Part shown: positions 7,521-16,469 of the stretch, piece after piece
How the letters are laid out: each line of letters begins with the position of its first letter
Position numbering within the stretch: the stretch's first letter is position 1
Assembly (NCBI GenBank): GCA_017617575.1
Contig: JAFZVY010000086.1
Coordinates: 1 to 38,496, forward strand
From: Bacteroidaceae bacterium
Lineage (GTDB): Bacteria; Bacteroidota; Bacteroidia; Bacteroidales; Bacteroidaceae
Reading direction: 5' to 3'
DNA: 38,496 nucleotides
Notes under the pieces: generated by a model
What the model was told of the DNA's origin: nothing
The model's database searches: none
Seen by the model: the letters and a program-made list of their open reading frames with translations, nothing else
Position numbers and translations under genes: made by a program

Positions 7521-9335
7521 ATGAATTTTGATTGGAAAAGTGAATATACTAAAATAAATACAGGTTTTAGTACCAAGGATGCACGTCCTGTCATAGCCAT
7601 AACGGGTAATTATGACAAAGAGACGTGTATGCTGGCAGATGGATATTACCAATCTGTGCTAAAGGCTGGTGGCATCCCTATGATTATTCCGCCATTCTAT
7701 GAGACTGACCGTCTTGGCGAGTTGTTGGACAGGGTAGATGGTATCATCTTCTCCGGAGGTGGCGACCCTAACCCTCTCCTCTTTGGAGAGGAGCCTGTCA
7801 AGGAGTTGCATGGCATCACTCCAGAGAGGGATATGCAGGAGCTGCTTCTCGTGAAGCTTGCCTATGACCGCCAGATTCCTATGCTCGGAATATGCAAGGG
7901 CATACAGATGATAAATGCTGCCCTTGGTGGCACGCTTTTCCAGGATATTCATTCGCAGGTGAAGGATGAGAACGGCAATAGCGTAAGGCTCATAAAGCAT
8001 TCGCAAGACCAAGACAGACGCTATCCGTCGCACACGGTACATATTGACGAGGACAGCATTCTCGGCAAGATATACGGAACGACGCTTTGTGTCAATTCCT
8101 TCCACCACCAAGCCTGTAAGGAGCCTGCGCCTTGCCTCAGAGTAGTCGCAACGGCTGCCGACGGCATAATAGAGGCTATAGAGAGCAACGAACATAAGAG
8201 CATCCTTGGCGTGCAATGGCATCCGGAGCCATACGTGCTGAGAAACGATACGGAGATGTTGCCTATTTTCGAGTGGCTCATAGGCGAGGCTTCTGAATTT
8301 AAGACAGCCAAGAACCTTCACAAGAAGATTGTGACTCTCGACTCCCATTGTGACACTCCTATGTTCTTCCACGAGAATATAGACTTCGGGTCTCGTGACC
8401 CTCGCATCCTCGTTGACCTCCACAAGATGACGGAGGGACATCTTGACGCTACCATCATGGTGGCTTACCTCCAGCAGCAGAATCGTGACGAGGAGAGTCT
8501 TCTCAACGCAACTGCCAAGGCAAACCAGATTCTCAACCAGATAGAGGATATGGTTGCCAAGAACTGTACTGCCGTGGATATAGCCAAGACTCCGCTTGAC
8601 ATCGTGCGTCTCAAGGCGCAGGGCAAGAAGGCGATAATGATGGGGATTGAGAACGGCTATGCCATAGGCAAGGACATCAAGAACGTGGAGGCTTTCCGCA
8701 ACAGGGGCGTGGTGTATATGACCCTTTGCCATAATGGTGACAATGATATATGTGACTCTGCAAGGCATATAGTCAACTCATGTCAGCCACTCGACAGTAG
8801 TATTGACCCTACGGGAGCAAGGGGTGAGCATGGCGGAGTGTCCGACTTTGGTGCAAAGGTCATCGAGGAGATGAACCGTGTGGGCATGATGGTTGACCTT
8901 AGCCACGCAAGTGAGGAAAGTTTCTATGACGCCATAGAGATAAGCAAGTTCCCTATTGTGTGCAGCCACTCGTCAGCAAAGGCTCTCTGCAACCATCCAC
9001 GCAACCTTACGGACGACCAGATGAAGGCTCTTGCCAAGTCTGGAGGTGTGGCACAGGTCACATTCTACAACGGATTCCTCAAGGAAAGCGGTCAGGCGAC
9101 TATACTTGATGCGGTGGAGCACCTCAATCACATGGTCAACATCATGGGTGTGGAACACGTGGGCATAGGTACGGACTTCGATGGTGACGGTGGAGTTCCT
9201 GGACTTGCAAGCGCAAGCGAACTGATAAACTTCACTCGCAGGCTTCTTCGTGAGAGATATACCGAGGAGCAGATAAGACTCATCTGGGGCGGTAACTTCC
9301 TTCGTGTCATGAAACAGGTGCAAAATGGGCTGTAA
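7521..9335 (+). CDS. Fusion of class I glutamine-amidotransferase-like peptidase (C26) with M19 membrane-type dipeptidase
   Basis: The 604-aa protein has no signal peptide, so it is probably cytoplasmic. Residues about 20-255 are a peptidase C26/PuuD-like gamma-glutamyl hydrolase: IIFSGGGDPNP, the nucleophile C125 in GICKG, and the catalytic His-Glu in WHPE (233-236). Residues about 270-600 are an M19 renal-dipeptidase-like metallopeptidase: metal ligands H276 and D278 in DSHCDT, then MVDLSHAS, PIVCSHSSAKAL with the ligand histidines, and GIGTDFDGDGG near the end. Both active sites look intact. C26 enzymes cleave gamma-glutamyl amides and M19 enzymes cleave dipeptides including Cys-Gly and L-D substrates. 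My inference is stepwise breakdown of a gamma-glutamyl peptide, but the substrate is unknown. It appears to be a single-gene unit with its own promoter. Confidence 0.9.
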   Translation: MNFDWKSEYTKINTGFSTKDARPVIAITGNYDKETCMLADGYYQSVLKAGGIPMIIPPFYETDRLGELLDRVDGIIFSGGGDPNPLLFGEEPVKELHGITPERDMQELLLVKLAYDRQIPMLGICKGIQMINAALGGTLFQDIHSQVKDENGNSVRLIKHSQDQDRRYPSHTVHIDEDSILGKIYGTTLCVNSFHHQACKEPAPCLRVVATAADGIIEAIESNEHKSILGVQWHPEPYVLRNDTEMLPIFEWLIGEASEFKTAKNLHKKIVTLDSHCDTPMFFHENIDFGSRDPRILVDLHKMTEGHLDATIMVAYLQQQNRDEESLLNATAKANQILNQIEDMVAKNCTAVDIAKTPLDIVRLKAQGKKAIMMGIENGYAIGKDIKNVEAFRNRGVVYMTLCHNGDNDICDSARHIVNSCQPLDSSIDPTGARGEHGGVSDFGAKVIEEMNRVGMMVDLSHASEESFYDAIEISKFPIVCSHSSAKALCNHPRNLTDDQMKALAKSGGVAQVTFYNGFLKESGQATILDAVEHLNHMVNIMGVEHVGIGTDFDGDGGVPGLASASELINFTRRLLRERYTEEQIRLIWGGNFLRVMKQVQNGL

Positions 9336-9422
9336 AATGCTAATTAATCCTAAAAGTGCCGACGTGACTTATAAAAAACTTTAAAAAGGAAGCATACTCT
9401 TTCATAATGAGAAAAATGTTTG

Positions 9423-9430
9423 TAATTTTG
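9423..9430 (+). promoter_or_regulatory. Possible -7 box before the DUF6242-like lipoprotein
   Basis: TAATTTTG fits TAnnTTTG and lies 34 bp before the ATG at 9465. The -33 position 19 bp upstream reads only TTTC (9400-9403), so support is moderate. Confidence 0.4.
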
Positions 9431-9464
9431 CGGAATAATTGATATCTTGCACTAAAAATAAAGA

Positions 9465-10781
9465 ATGAAAAATATATATGCTTTTATCGCACCGCTATGT
9501 ATGAGCGTGCTGTCTTTATCGAGTTGTATCTCTGATGACGAGGTTGTCACTTCGTCTGAATGTGGTATTATATCCTTCTCTGTAGGAGACATCAAGAGTG
9601 CCCTGACCGTGAAGAATGCAAGCGGTGAAGATACTGTCGTTTACAGAACAATCGGCGGTAGCGAAATCAAGTTTAACATAGACCAGGTTAAGGGTAGAAT
9701 CTACGGTGTGGATTCTCTTCCTGTATGGACAGACCTTTCAGCAGTCGTTCCTAAGTTCTCTTCTTATGGCTATGTATATGGCCAGACTAAGTTGAGTGCA
9801 AGCAACGATACAGCATACTACTACATCACGAGCGGTAGTGATTCTGTTGACCTCAGAAAACCACTCAGCATCTATGTGGTAGCTACTGACGGCGTGTCAA
9901 AGAAGAAATATACAATCGAGATGTATAAGTATACTACGAATACAGATACTCTCGAATGGACAAAGGGCAATACCAATATCGCCTTTGGCGACAATAGCAA
10001 GTTTGCCGTAAACGATGGCAAGCTATATGCTTTCTATGAGAAGGATGGCGAGGTGCTTGTGTCTGAGACTATGACAGGTACAGAGTGGACAACTAAGAGT
10101 GCAGGTACTGTAAAGAGCGAGTCTGTAACAACCTTCAACGGTAAGTTCTATGCACTTGGCGAAGACTCTTACATCTACTCTTCAGCCGATGGCTCAAACT
10201 GGGAGAAGGTTTCCACAAGTGTTGTGGAGCATATCCTTGCAGCCGACAAGTTCCGTCTCTATGCATTTGATGGTTCAAAGATTATCGGTTCGTCTGACAT
10301 GGAAACATGGGATGTCTATGGCGAAGCTGACGTGAATATGGTTCCAACAAAGAACGTGGCAATCTGTTCGTTCACATCAAAAACTAACAAGAACCTTGAG
10401 TTGGTGACTATGGTAGGACTTAGCGACAACAACCTCAACAACTCAGTTAGCTGGTACAAGGTTAGTGCCGATGATAGCTACCTCGACCAGAATTGGACAT
10501 ACACAAAGAGTTCTATGAATATTTACCCATTCCCTTATCTTGAGGGATTGAGCGTAACAGCATACGACGGCGCAATATTTGCCATCGGAATGAATAAGGG
10601 TGAGTATGACTACATCTATCGATCAGACGATAATGGCATATCTTGGCATCCGTTGACAAACAAGTATCCACTTCCAGAAGGTCTCAACGAGGACAATAAA
10701 GCAGATGCTGTAATCGTTACTATTGGTAAGGAGTTGTGGATTGTCAAGGGCAGCAACATCTGGAAGGGAGTGATGGAGTAG
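9465..10781 (+). CDS. DUF6242-like lipoprotein with Asp-box repeats
   Basis: The signal peptide ends in the lipobox LSSC (cysteine about residue 21), so it is a predicted outer-membrane lipoprotein. Residues about 30-155 form a beta-rich domain ending in YVVATDGVSKKKYTIEMY. Residues about 165-438 look like a beta-propeller: Asp-box-type turns occur at SSADGSNW, SSDMETW and SDDNGISW, each preceded by a segment of the type FNGKFYALG or YDGAIFAIG. This two-part layout resembles the Bacteroidota family DUF6242; I assign it from memory and no catalytic role is known. The downstream envelope cluster starting at 10976 may share its transcript, since no terminator is obvious between them. Confidence 0.75.
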   Translation: MKNIYAFIAPLCMSVLSLSSCISDDEVVTSSECGIISFSVGDIKSALTVKNASGEDTVVYRTIGGSEIKFNIDQVKGRIYGVDSLPVWTDLSAVVPKFSSYGYVYGQTKLSASNDTAYYYITSGSDSVDLRKPLSIYVVATDGVSKKKYTIEMYKYTTNTDTLEWTKGNTNIAFGDNSKFAVNDGKLYAFYEKDGEVLVSETMTGTEWTTKSAGTVKSESVTTFNGKFYALGEDSYIYSSADGSNWEKVSTSVVEHILAADKFRLYAFDGSKIIGSSDMETWDVYGEADVNMVPTKNVAICSFTSKTNKNLELVTMVGLSDNNLNNSVSWYKVSADDSYLDQNWTYTKSSMNIYPFPYLEGLSVTAYDGAIFAIGMNKGEYDYIYRSDDNGISWHPLTNKYPLPEGLNEDNKADAVIVTIGKELWIVKGSNIWKGVME

Positions 10782-10975
10782 GGATTAATGAGTAATTAGT
10801 AGTGAGTAATGAGTAATACTTTTGAAACCGTCAAGAGTCTCATACAGGTCTCATGTTAGTCTCATATTAGTCTTATAATTCACTTAGGGACTAAGAAACT
10901 TAAAACTCATTAACCTAAAAACTCACAATCTTATTAACTCAAGAACTTACAAACTCAAAAAAACTTACCAACCTA

Positions 10976-11644
10976 ATGAGACTAAAGAATCTTGTCATAT
11001 CAGCTATCTGCTTTCTTGCCATGGGCGTGGGTGCCAAGGCACAGGAGTTGGAGTATAAGTATGAGATAGGAGGTCTTTTGGGTACTGGTTTCTATTTAGG
11101 CGACGCCAATACAAACAAGCTATACAAGAATAACGGTCTTGCTGGAGGAGCGATGTTGCGCTACAATATCAATCCTCGTATGTCCCTGAAGGTTGACCTC
11201 TGTGCAAGTAGCATTTCGGGTGACGTGAAGACAACAGGTAACTATATGCCTGAAAGGCCGAACATGAGCCAGAGCTTCAAGAATACTGTATGGGACGTTG
11301 GCTGTCAATATGAGATAAGTTTCTGGGGCTACGGTACAGGTAGAGGATTCAAGGGAACAAAGCGTTTCACCCCTTACATTCATCTGGGTCTCGGATTTAC
11401 ATACTGCAACGAGCTATGCCTTAACTTCCCTCTCGGAGTGGGTGTCAAGTACAAGCTTGCAGACAGAGTGAATGTTGGTCTTGACTGGGCTATGCACTTT
11501 GCTACTTCAGATAAGTTGGATGGCATAAGCGACCCATATTACATCAAGAGCGGTTTTTTGAAGAACAAGGACACTTACTGTAACACGTTATTGTATCTTA
11601 CGTACGATATCTGTCCTAAGCTCCGCAAGTGTAATAATGATTAA
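10976..11644 (+). CDS. Outer-membrane beta-barrel protein, DUF6089-like
   Basis: The signal peptide ends AKAQ (residues about 20-23). The mature part alternates short amphipathic strands: YEIGGLLGTGFYLGD, GGAMLRYNINPRMSLKVDL, FTPYIHLGLGFTYCN, LGVGVKYKLADRVNVGLDWAM. That pattern fits a small eight-stranded barrel of the DUF6089/OmpW-like type. At 222 residues it has the usual size. It lies directly ahead of uppS and bamA, a common arrangement in Bacteroidales, so a role in outer-membrane structure or assembly is likely, but no biochemical function can be named. The 194-bp gap before it consists of simple AACTCA/AACTTA-type sequence. Confidence 0.75.
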   Translation: MRLKNLVISAICFLAMGVGAKAQELEYKYEIGGLLGTGFYLGDANTNKLYKNNGLAGGAMLRYNINPRMSLKVDLCASSISGDVKTTGNYMPERPNMSQSFKNTVWDVGCQYEISFWGYGTGRGFKGTKRFTPYIHLGLGFTYCNELCLNFPLGVGVKYKLADRVNVGLDWAMHFATSDKLDGISDPYYIKSGFLKNKDTYCNTLLYLTYDICPKLRKCNND

Positions 11645-11772
11645 AGGAAAATGAGTTTTGAAGTTCTTTAGTTTTGAAGTTTTTGCGACTTTTCTACAGA
11701 TGAACAAATAGAACTTTGATTAGACTCTGTTCTAACTTTTCAAAAAGGAAATAGAAAGAAACTAACAATAAT

Positions 11773-12510
11773 ATGTACAAGGAACAAGTAGATATGAATC
11801 GAGTGCCACAGCACGTGGCAATCATCATGGACGGCAATGGACGCTGGGCTCAGGCTCGTGGTATGGAACGTACTATGGGACATCAGGCTGGGGCGGAAAC
11901 CGTTCACGATATCATGGCTGCTGCCGTGAAGCTCGGAATCAAATATCTCACACTATATACTTTCTCTACGGAGAACTGGAACAGACCAGAGGCTGAGGTG
12001 TCTGCTCTCATGGCTCTACTTCTCAAGCATCTTGAGGAGGAACTGTTCATGAAGCAGAACGTACGTTTCCGCATTATCGGTGAGGAGGATAGACTTCCTG
12101 AGAACGTGCGCAAGGCCTGCAAGGAGCTTGAGGAAAGAACCAAGAACAATTCAGCTTCGTGCATGGTGCTTGCTCTTAGCTATTCTTCAAAGTGGGAAAT
12201 AACGAATGCTGTAAAGAATATAGCTAACAAGGTAAAGAATGGAGAATTAAACCCTGAGGAAATAAGCGAGAAGACTATCGACGAGCATCTCGCTACTTCA
12301 TTCATGCCTGACCCAGAACTCCTTATCCGTACTGGAGGCGAACAGCGTCTCAGTAACTACCTCCTTTGGCAGAGTGCCTACTCTGAGTTCTATTTTACGG
12401 ACGAATTCTGGCCTGACTTCAACGAGGAGTCACTCTGTAAGGCTATCGTGGATTATCAGGGACGCCAGCGCAGGTTTGGCAAGACTGGCGAACAGGTAGA
12501 GGCAAAGTAA
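11773..12510 (+). CDS. uppS: Isoprenyl transferase (undecaprenyl diphosphate synthase)
   Basis: This cytosolic cis-prenyltransferase extends farnesyl diphosphate with isopentenyl diphosphate to make the C55 lipid carrier for peptidoglycan and surface glycans. The catalytic Asp is D20 in [11 protein letters not shown]. The family motifs [32 protein letters not shown] and [12 protein letters not shown] are all present. The length of 245 aa is normal. The ATG at 11773 is used; a second ATG at 11794 lies only 13 codons before the catalytic Asp and would leave a very short N-terminus. It sits 82 bp upstream of bamA with no terminator, so an envelope-biogenesis operon is likely. Confidence 0.97.
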   Translation: MYKEQVDMNRVPQHVAIIMDGNGRWAQARGMERTMGHQAGAETVHDIMAAAVKLGIKYLTLYTFSTENWNRPEAEVSALMALLLKHLEEELFMKQNVRFRIIGEEDRLPENVRKACKELEERTKNNSASCMVLALSYSSKWEITNAVKNIANKVKNGELNPEEISEKTIDEHLATSFMPDPELLIRTGGEQRLSNYLLWQSAYSEFYFTDEFWPDFNEESLCKAIVDYQGRQRRFGKTGEQVEAK

Positions 12511-12592
12511 TGTCCCTTGTATGTAGGTTCAGTAAATAATAGATTACACCTGTAAACAAAACGAATTAGAAAAAGATACTCAATAATAAATA

Positions 12593-15205
12593 ATGAAGAA
12601 TATTAGACTAATCCTGCTTTCACTCATGATGGCTGGCTATCAGTTTATGGCAGCACAAAACAAGCCAAGTGTAGTTTATGGTCAACCACATAAGCTTGAG
12701 ATTGGTGGCATCAAGGTGGAAGGTGTTAATAATTATGAAGATTATATCCTTATCGGAATATCTGGCCTTACCGTAGGCGAACAAATATCTGTACCTGGTG
12801 ACGAGATTACACAGGCTATCAAGAGATATTGGAGGCACGGTCTATTCTCTTCAGTACGTATAGAGGCTGATAGCATAGCTGACAACAAGGTGTTTCTCAA
12901 GATTGTCCTTGCCATGCGTCCTCGCGTGTCTCAGATTAATATAAACGGTGTCAAGAAGAGTGAGCGCGAAGACCTCGATTCCAAGATGGGTCTTATCAAG
13001 GGTAACCAAATTACCCCTAATATGGTGGACAAGGCTAAGATTGTCATCAAGCGTTACTTTGACGACAAGGGATTCAAGAATGCCGAGGTTGATATCGTTC
13101 AGCGTGACGACTCTGTCAAGAAGGATGAGATTATCGTGGATGTAAATATCAATAAGAACGAGAAGGTTAAGGTTCGTAAGATTTACATCACGGGTAATGA
13201 GCATATTGCACGTAAGAAGTTTGATGGTGGATTCTTCTCTGGAGGTCTTCTCAAGAAGACCAACGAGAAGGGCTTCAAGAGCCTCTTCAAGGCTAAGAAG
13301 TTCATAGCCGAGAAATATGAGGAGGACAAGGCTCGCGTTATCGAGAAGTATAACGAGCTTGGTTACCGCGATGCCATAATTGTGGCAGATAGCGTGGTGG
13401 ATGCAGGTGACAACCTCGTGGATGTCTATCTCCACCTTGACGAAGGACAGAAGTATTACGTGCGCAACATCAATTGGGTGGGTAATACCGTTTATGCAAC
13501 TGAAAGCCTTAATAAGGTTCTCCGCATGGAGAAAGGTGACGTGTATAACATGAAGCACATCACTTCACGCCTTAATTCAGACGAGGATGCCGTAGGTAAC
13601 TACTACTATAATCAAGGATATGTATTCAGTCAGGTTGCTCCTACTGAGGTAAATATTGATGGTGACTCCATCGACCTTGAGATACGTATCACGGAAGGTC
13701 CGCAGGCTTACATCAACAAGATTAAGATTTATGGTAACACTCGCGTGTATGAGGAAGTAATACGTCGTGAGCTTGAGCTTAAGCCAGGTGACCTTTTCAA
13801 CATGGATGCTTTCAAGCAGACATACCAGAGAATAGGTCAGATGGGACACTTCGACCCAGAGGCTATCGACTTCAAGCCTGTACCTGACAGAACGACTGGT
13901 ACGGTTGACCTCAACCTCGGTCTTACACCTAAGGCAAGTGACCAGGTCGAGTTCTCTCTCGGTTGGGGACAGACAGGTGTCATCGGTAAGATTGGTCTCA
14001 AGTTTACCAACTTCTCTATGCGCAATCTCCTTGGCAAGGACAAGAACCGTCGCGGTATCCTCCCACAGGGTGACGGACAGGAGTTCAGCATTAGCGGTTC
14101 AACCAACGGTTCATACTACCAGTCATATAGCGTGTCATTCTATGACCCTTGGTTTGGTGGCAAGCGTCCTAACTCTTTGTCTGTATCTGCATTCTTCTCT
14201 CGCCAGACAGACATAAGCAGCCGTTACTATAACAGCGGTTATCTGAATAGCTACATGGCTAATATGTATGGATATGGAAATTATTATAACTCTTATAATA
14301 ATATGTCCTCATACTATGACCCAGACAAGTATATCCAGTTGTTCGGTCTTTCAGTAGGTTGGGGTAAGCGTCTTAATTGGCCAGATAACTTCTTCTACTT
14401 CCAGACAACATTGGGTTACACTCGCTATATGTTGAAGGACTGGGATTACTTCCTCGTGAGCAACGGAAACTGTAATAATGTAAATTTGACATTCTCGCTC
14501 TCACGTAACTCTGTAGATAATATGATTTATCCACGTAGAGGTTCTACGATAAGTGCATCTGTTTCTCTCACTCCTCCTTACTCTCTCTTCGATGGCATCG
14601 ACTATGAGAACTTGACGACAAACTCTTCAAGTGCTTCTTATCAGTCAGACAACCAGAAGAAGTATAAGTGGATTGAGTATCACAAGTGGAAGTTCAACTC
14701 TAAGTTCTACACTCCACTCTCAAGTAACCAGAAGTGCTTCGTGCTTATGACACGTCTCGACTTCGGATTCCTCGGACACTATACTAAGTATAAGAAGTCA
14801 CCATTCGAGACATTCTACGTTGGTGGTGATGGTATGTCTGGATATTCTACGAGCTACTATCAGGAGACTATCGGTCTTCGTGGTTATGATAATGGTGCTC
14901 TTACTCCTTATGGATATGAGGGTTATGCTTACTCACGTATGTCACTTGAGCTTCGTTACCCACTTATGCTCCAAAACTCAACTAACATCTACGCCCTTGC
15001 GTTTGTAGATGCTGGTAACGCATGGAACGACATAAAGAAGTTCAACCTCTTCGACATGAAGCGTTCTGCAGGTTTGGGTGTACGTATCTTCCTTCCAATG
15101 GTCGGATTGATGGGTATCGACTGGGCATACGGATTTGATAATGTATATGGCTCAAAGCAGTATGCAGGCAGCCAGTTCCACTTTATCCTCGGACAGGAGT
15201 TCTAA
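12593..15205 (+). CDS. bamA: Outer-membrane protein assembly factor BamA
   Basis: The central subunit of the BAM complex, inserting beta-barrel proteins into the outer membrane. A signal peptide (about 1-21) precedes POTRA domains spanning about 35-430, visible as repeated beta-alpha-alpha-beta units: RPRVSQININGVKKSE, EKVKVRKIYITGNEHI, KYYVRNINWVGNTVY and QAYINKIKIYGNTRV. The Omp85 barrel spans about 440-870. The L6 motif that folds back into the barrel reads GLRGYDN, against the common VRGF. The last residue is F, as expected for a BAM substrate. At 870 aa it is slightly longer than Proteobacterial BamA, and tyrosine-rich extracellular loops (around 14230-14310) account for some of this. 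Three chaperone-like OmpH genes follow directly. Confidence 0.97.
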   Translation: MKNIRLILLSLMMAGYQFMAAQNKPSVVYGQPHKLEIGGIKVEGVNNYEDYILIGISGLTVGEQISVPGDEITQAIKRYWRHGLFSSVRIEADSIADNKVFLKIVLAMRPRVSQININGVKKSEREDLDSKMGLIKGNQITPNMVDKAKIVIKRYFDDKGFKNAEVDIVQRDDSVKKDEIIVDVNINKNEKVKVRKIYITGNEHIARKKFDGGFFSGGLLKKTNEKGFKSLFKAKKFIAEKYEEDKARVIEKYNELGYRDAIIVADSVVDAGDNLVDVYLHLDEGQKYYVRNINWVGNTVYATESLNKVLRMEKGDVYNMKHITSRLNSDEDAVGNYYYNQGYVFSQVAPTEVNIDGDSIDLEIRITEGPQAYINKIKIYGNTRVYEEVIRRELELKPGDLFNMDAFKQTYQRIGQMGHFDPEAIDFKPVPDRTTGTVDLNLGLTPKASDQVEFSLGWGQTGVIGKIGLKFTNFSMRNLLGKDKNRRGILPQGDGQEFSISGSTNGSYYQSYSVSFYDPWFGGKRPNSLSVSAFFSRQTDISSRYYNSGYLNSYMANMYGYGNYYNSYNNMSSYYDPDKYIQLFGLSVGWGKRLNWPDNFFYFQTTLGYTRYMLKDWDYFLVSNGNCNNVNLTFSLSRNSVDNMIYPRRGSTISASVSLTPPYSLFDGIDYENLTTNSSSASYQSDNQKKYKWIEYHKWKFNSKFYTPLSSNQKCFVLMTRLDFGFLGHYTKYKKSPFETFYVGGDGMSGYSTSYYQETIGLRGYDNGALTPYGYEGYAYSRMSLELRYPLMLQNSTNIYALAFVDAGNAWNDIKKFNLFDMKRSAGLGVRIFLPMVGLMGIDWAYGFDNVYGSKQYAGSQFHFILGQEF

Positions 15206-15224
15206 GTTAAGCCATGCTTAGCTT
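15204..15224 (+). other. Stem-loop at the bamA stop codon
   Basis: AAGTTAAGC at 15204-15212 pairs fully with GCTTAGCTT at 15216-15224 (one G-U) around the loop CAT. It begins inside the stop codon. There is no T-tract, so it is more likely an RNA 3'-end or processing structure than a terminator. Confidence 0.45.
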
Positions 15225-15301
15225 GACTCCTCCATAAGCCAAATAGGAAAATTACTCTTGATAATAGATATTTTCCGCCTAACTATTAAAATAATCTGGT
15301 G

Positions 15302-15309
15302 TACCTTTG
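15302..15309 (+). promoter_or_regulatory. -7 box of a promoter for the ompH genes
   Basis: TACCTTTG, followed by CGG, matches TAnnTTTG and lies 24 bp before the ATG at 15334. No clear -33 TTTG is found at the usual spacing. It suggests the ompH genes have their own start site besides read-through from bamA. Confidence 0.5.
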
Positions 15310-15333
15310 CGGCACACTTAAAAACCGAAAGAT

Positions 15334-15846
15334 ATGAAGAAAATTATTTTAACACTCATAGTGCTTGTTGCCTCAGTTGCAGCCAACGCACAGAAGTTTG
15401 CTCTCGTTGACATGGAATATATTCTCAAGAATGTACCTGCATACGAGAGAGCCAACGAACAGTTGAACCAAGTCTCTAAGAAGTGGGAGGCAGAGGTTAA
15501 CGACCTTCTCCTGAAGGTAGAGACACGATACAAGAAGTATCAGTCAGAATCTGTATTCCTCTCAGATGCCCAAAAGGCAAAGGCGGAAGAAGAGATTATG
15601 AACCTTGAGAAGAAGGCAAGCGAGCTCAAGAAGAAGTACTTCGGTAATGACGGAGAACTCTACAAGAAGCGTCAGAGCCTTATGTCACCTATTAATGACG
15701 AAATCTATAATGCCGTAAAGGATATATGTGACCAGAAGGGTTATCAGCTCGTCCTCGACCGTGCATCTGGTGGTAGCATCATCTACGCTTCACCTAAGAT
15801 TGACATTAGCGACGAGGTTCTTACTAAGCTCGGCTATAAATACTAA
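15334..15846 (+). CDS. OmpH/Skp-family periplasmic chaperone, copy 1
   Basis: The signal peptide MKKIILTLIVLVASVAANA is followed by a 150-residue mature domain. It begins with the OmpH-type strand KFALVDMEYILKNVPAY, then a long charged alpha-helical coiled coil (about 40-115), and ends with the returning strand ICDQKGYQLVLDRASGGSIIYA. Skp-family trimers hold unfolded outer-membrane proteins in the periplasm for BamA. It is the first of three tandem paralogues after bamA and has its own -7 box. It differs from the other two in lacking the N-terminal PEYT motif (it has PAYE). Confidence 0.9.
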   Translation: MKKIILTLIVLVASVAANAQKFALVDMEYILKNVPAYERANEQLNQVSKKWEAEVNDLLLKVETRYKKYQSESVFLSDAQKAKAEEEIMNLEKKASELKKKYFGNDGELYKKRQSLMSPINDEIYNAVKDICDQKGYQLVLDRASGGSIIYASPKIDISDEVLTKLGYKY

Positions 15847-15864
15847 ATGAATTCATGGTTAGTT

Positions 15865-15917
15865 GCAGCCATACTTGGCTGCATTAACACACCACAAGAC
15901 AGTCGTACTTGGCTGTC
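15865..15917 (+). other. Twin stem-loops between ompH copies 1 and 2
   Basis: The first hairpin is GCAGCC (15865-15870), loop ATACTT, GGCTGC (15877-15882). The second is GACAGTC (15898-15904), loop GTACTT, GGCTGTC (15911-15917), with one G-U pair. Loop and 3' arm are nearly identical (TACTTGGCTG) while the 5' arms have changed with pairing kept. Neither is followed by a T-tract. Confidence 0.6.
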
Positions 15918-15964
15918 ATATCAAGATAAGAAAATCAATTAAACCAATAAAAAGAATAAGACAA

Positions 15965-16462
15965 ATGAAGAAATTTATTTTAGCAGCACTTATTGCTCTT
16001 CCAATGAGTGTGTTTGCACAGAAGTTTGCACACGTAAACTCAGCTACTATCATTCAGGCTATGCCAGAATATACAACTGCACAGACAGAAATGCAGAACC
16101 TCACTAAGTCATACGAGGATGAGTTGAAGCGTATGCAGGATGAGTTCAAGACTAAGCTTGACGACTATGAGAAGAACCAGGCTACTCTTCCAGATGCTGT
16201 AAAGCAGCGTCGTGAGACAGAGCTTCAGGATCTTCAGCAGCGTATGCAGACATATTACCAGAGCTCACGTGAAGACCTTCAGAAGGCTGAGCAGACTAAG
16301 ATGCAGGCTATCCAGAAGAAGGTAACTGATGCTATCAAGGAAGTAGGTACTGCTGGTGGCTATGTTTACATCATGGACGTAACTGCTGGTATCCCATTCA
16401 TCAACGAGACTATCTCTACTGATGTTACTTCACAGGTAATGACTAAGCTTGGTATAAAGTAA
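15965..16462 (+). CDS. OmpH/Skp-family periplasmic chaperone, copy 2
   Basis: The start chosen is the ATG at 15965, which gives the clean signal peptide MKKFILAALIALPMSVFA. The frame stays open upstream to a TTG at 15863, but that would bury the signal behind 34 unrelated residues. The 165-aa product has the OmpH start KFAHVNSATIIQAMPEYTTAQ, a Gln-rich coiled coil (about 40-120) and the closing strand VGTAGGYVYIMDVTAGIPFIN. It is the closest of the three to ordinary Bacteroidota OmpH. It should hold unfolded outer-membrane proteins for BamA. The third copy follows after 7 bp. Confidence 0.92.
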   Translation: MKKFILAALIALPMSVFAQKFAHVNSATIIQAMPEYTTAQTEMQNLTKSYEDELKRMQDEFKTKLDDYEKNQATLPDAVKQRRETELQDLQQRMQTYYQSSREDLQKAEQTKMQAIQKKVTDAIKEVGTAGGYVYIMDVTAGIPFINETISTDVTSQVMTKLGIK

Positions 16463-16469
16463 GAAAATT

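Noticed and set aside
7659-8768. 369-codon open frame opposite the C26-M19 gene
   Set aside because: It is a codon-bias shadow of an intact two-domain gene, with no recognisable domain or promoter.
12851-13558. 235-codon open frame opposite bamA
   Set aside because: It lies across the POTRA coding region, which is fully intact on the other strand; composition is that of a reverse shadow.
15863-15964. TTG start for ompH copy 2
   Set aside because: It would place 34 residues before an obvious signal peptide and would translate through the twin hairpins.
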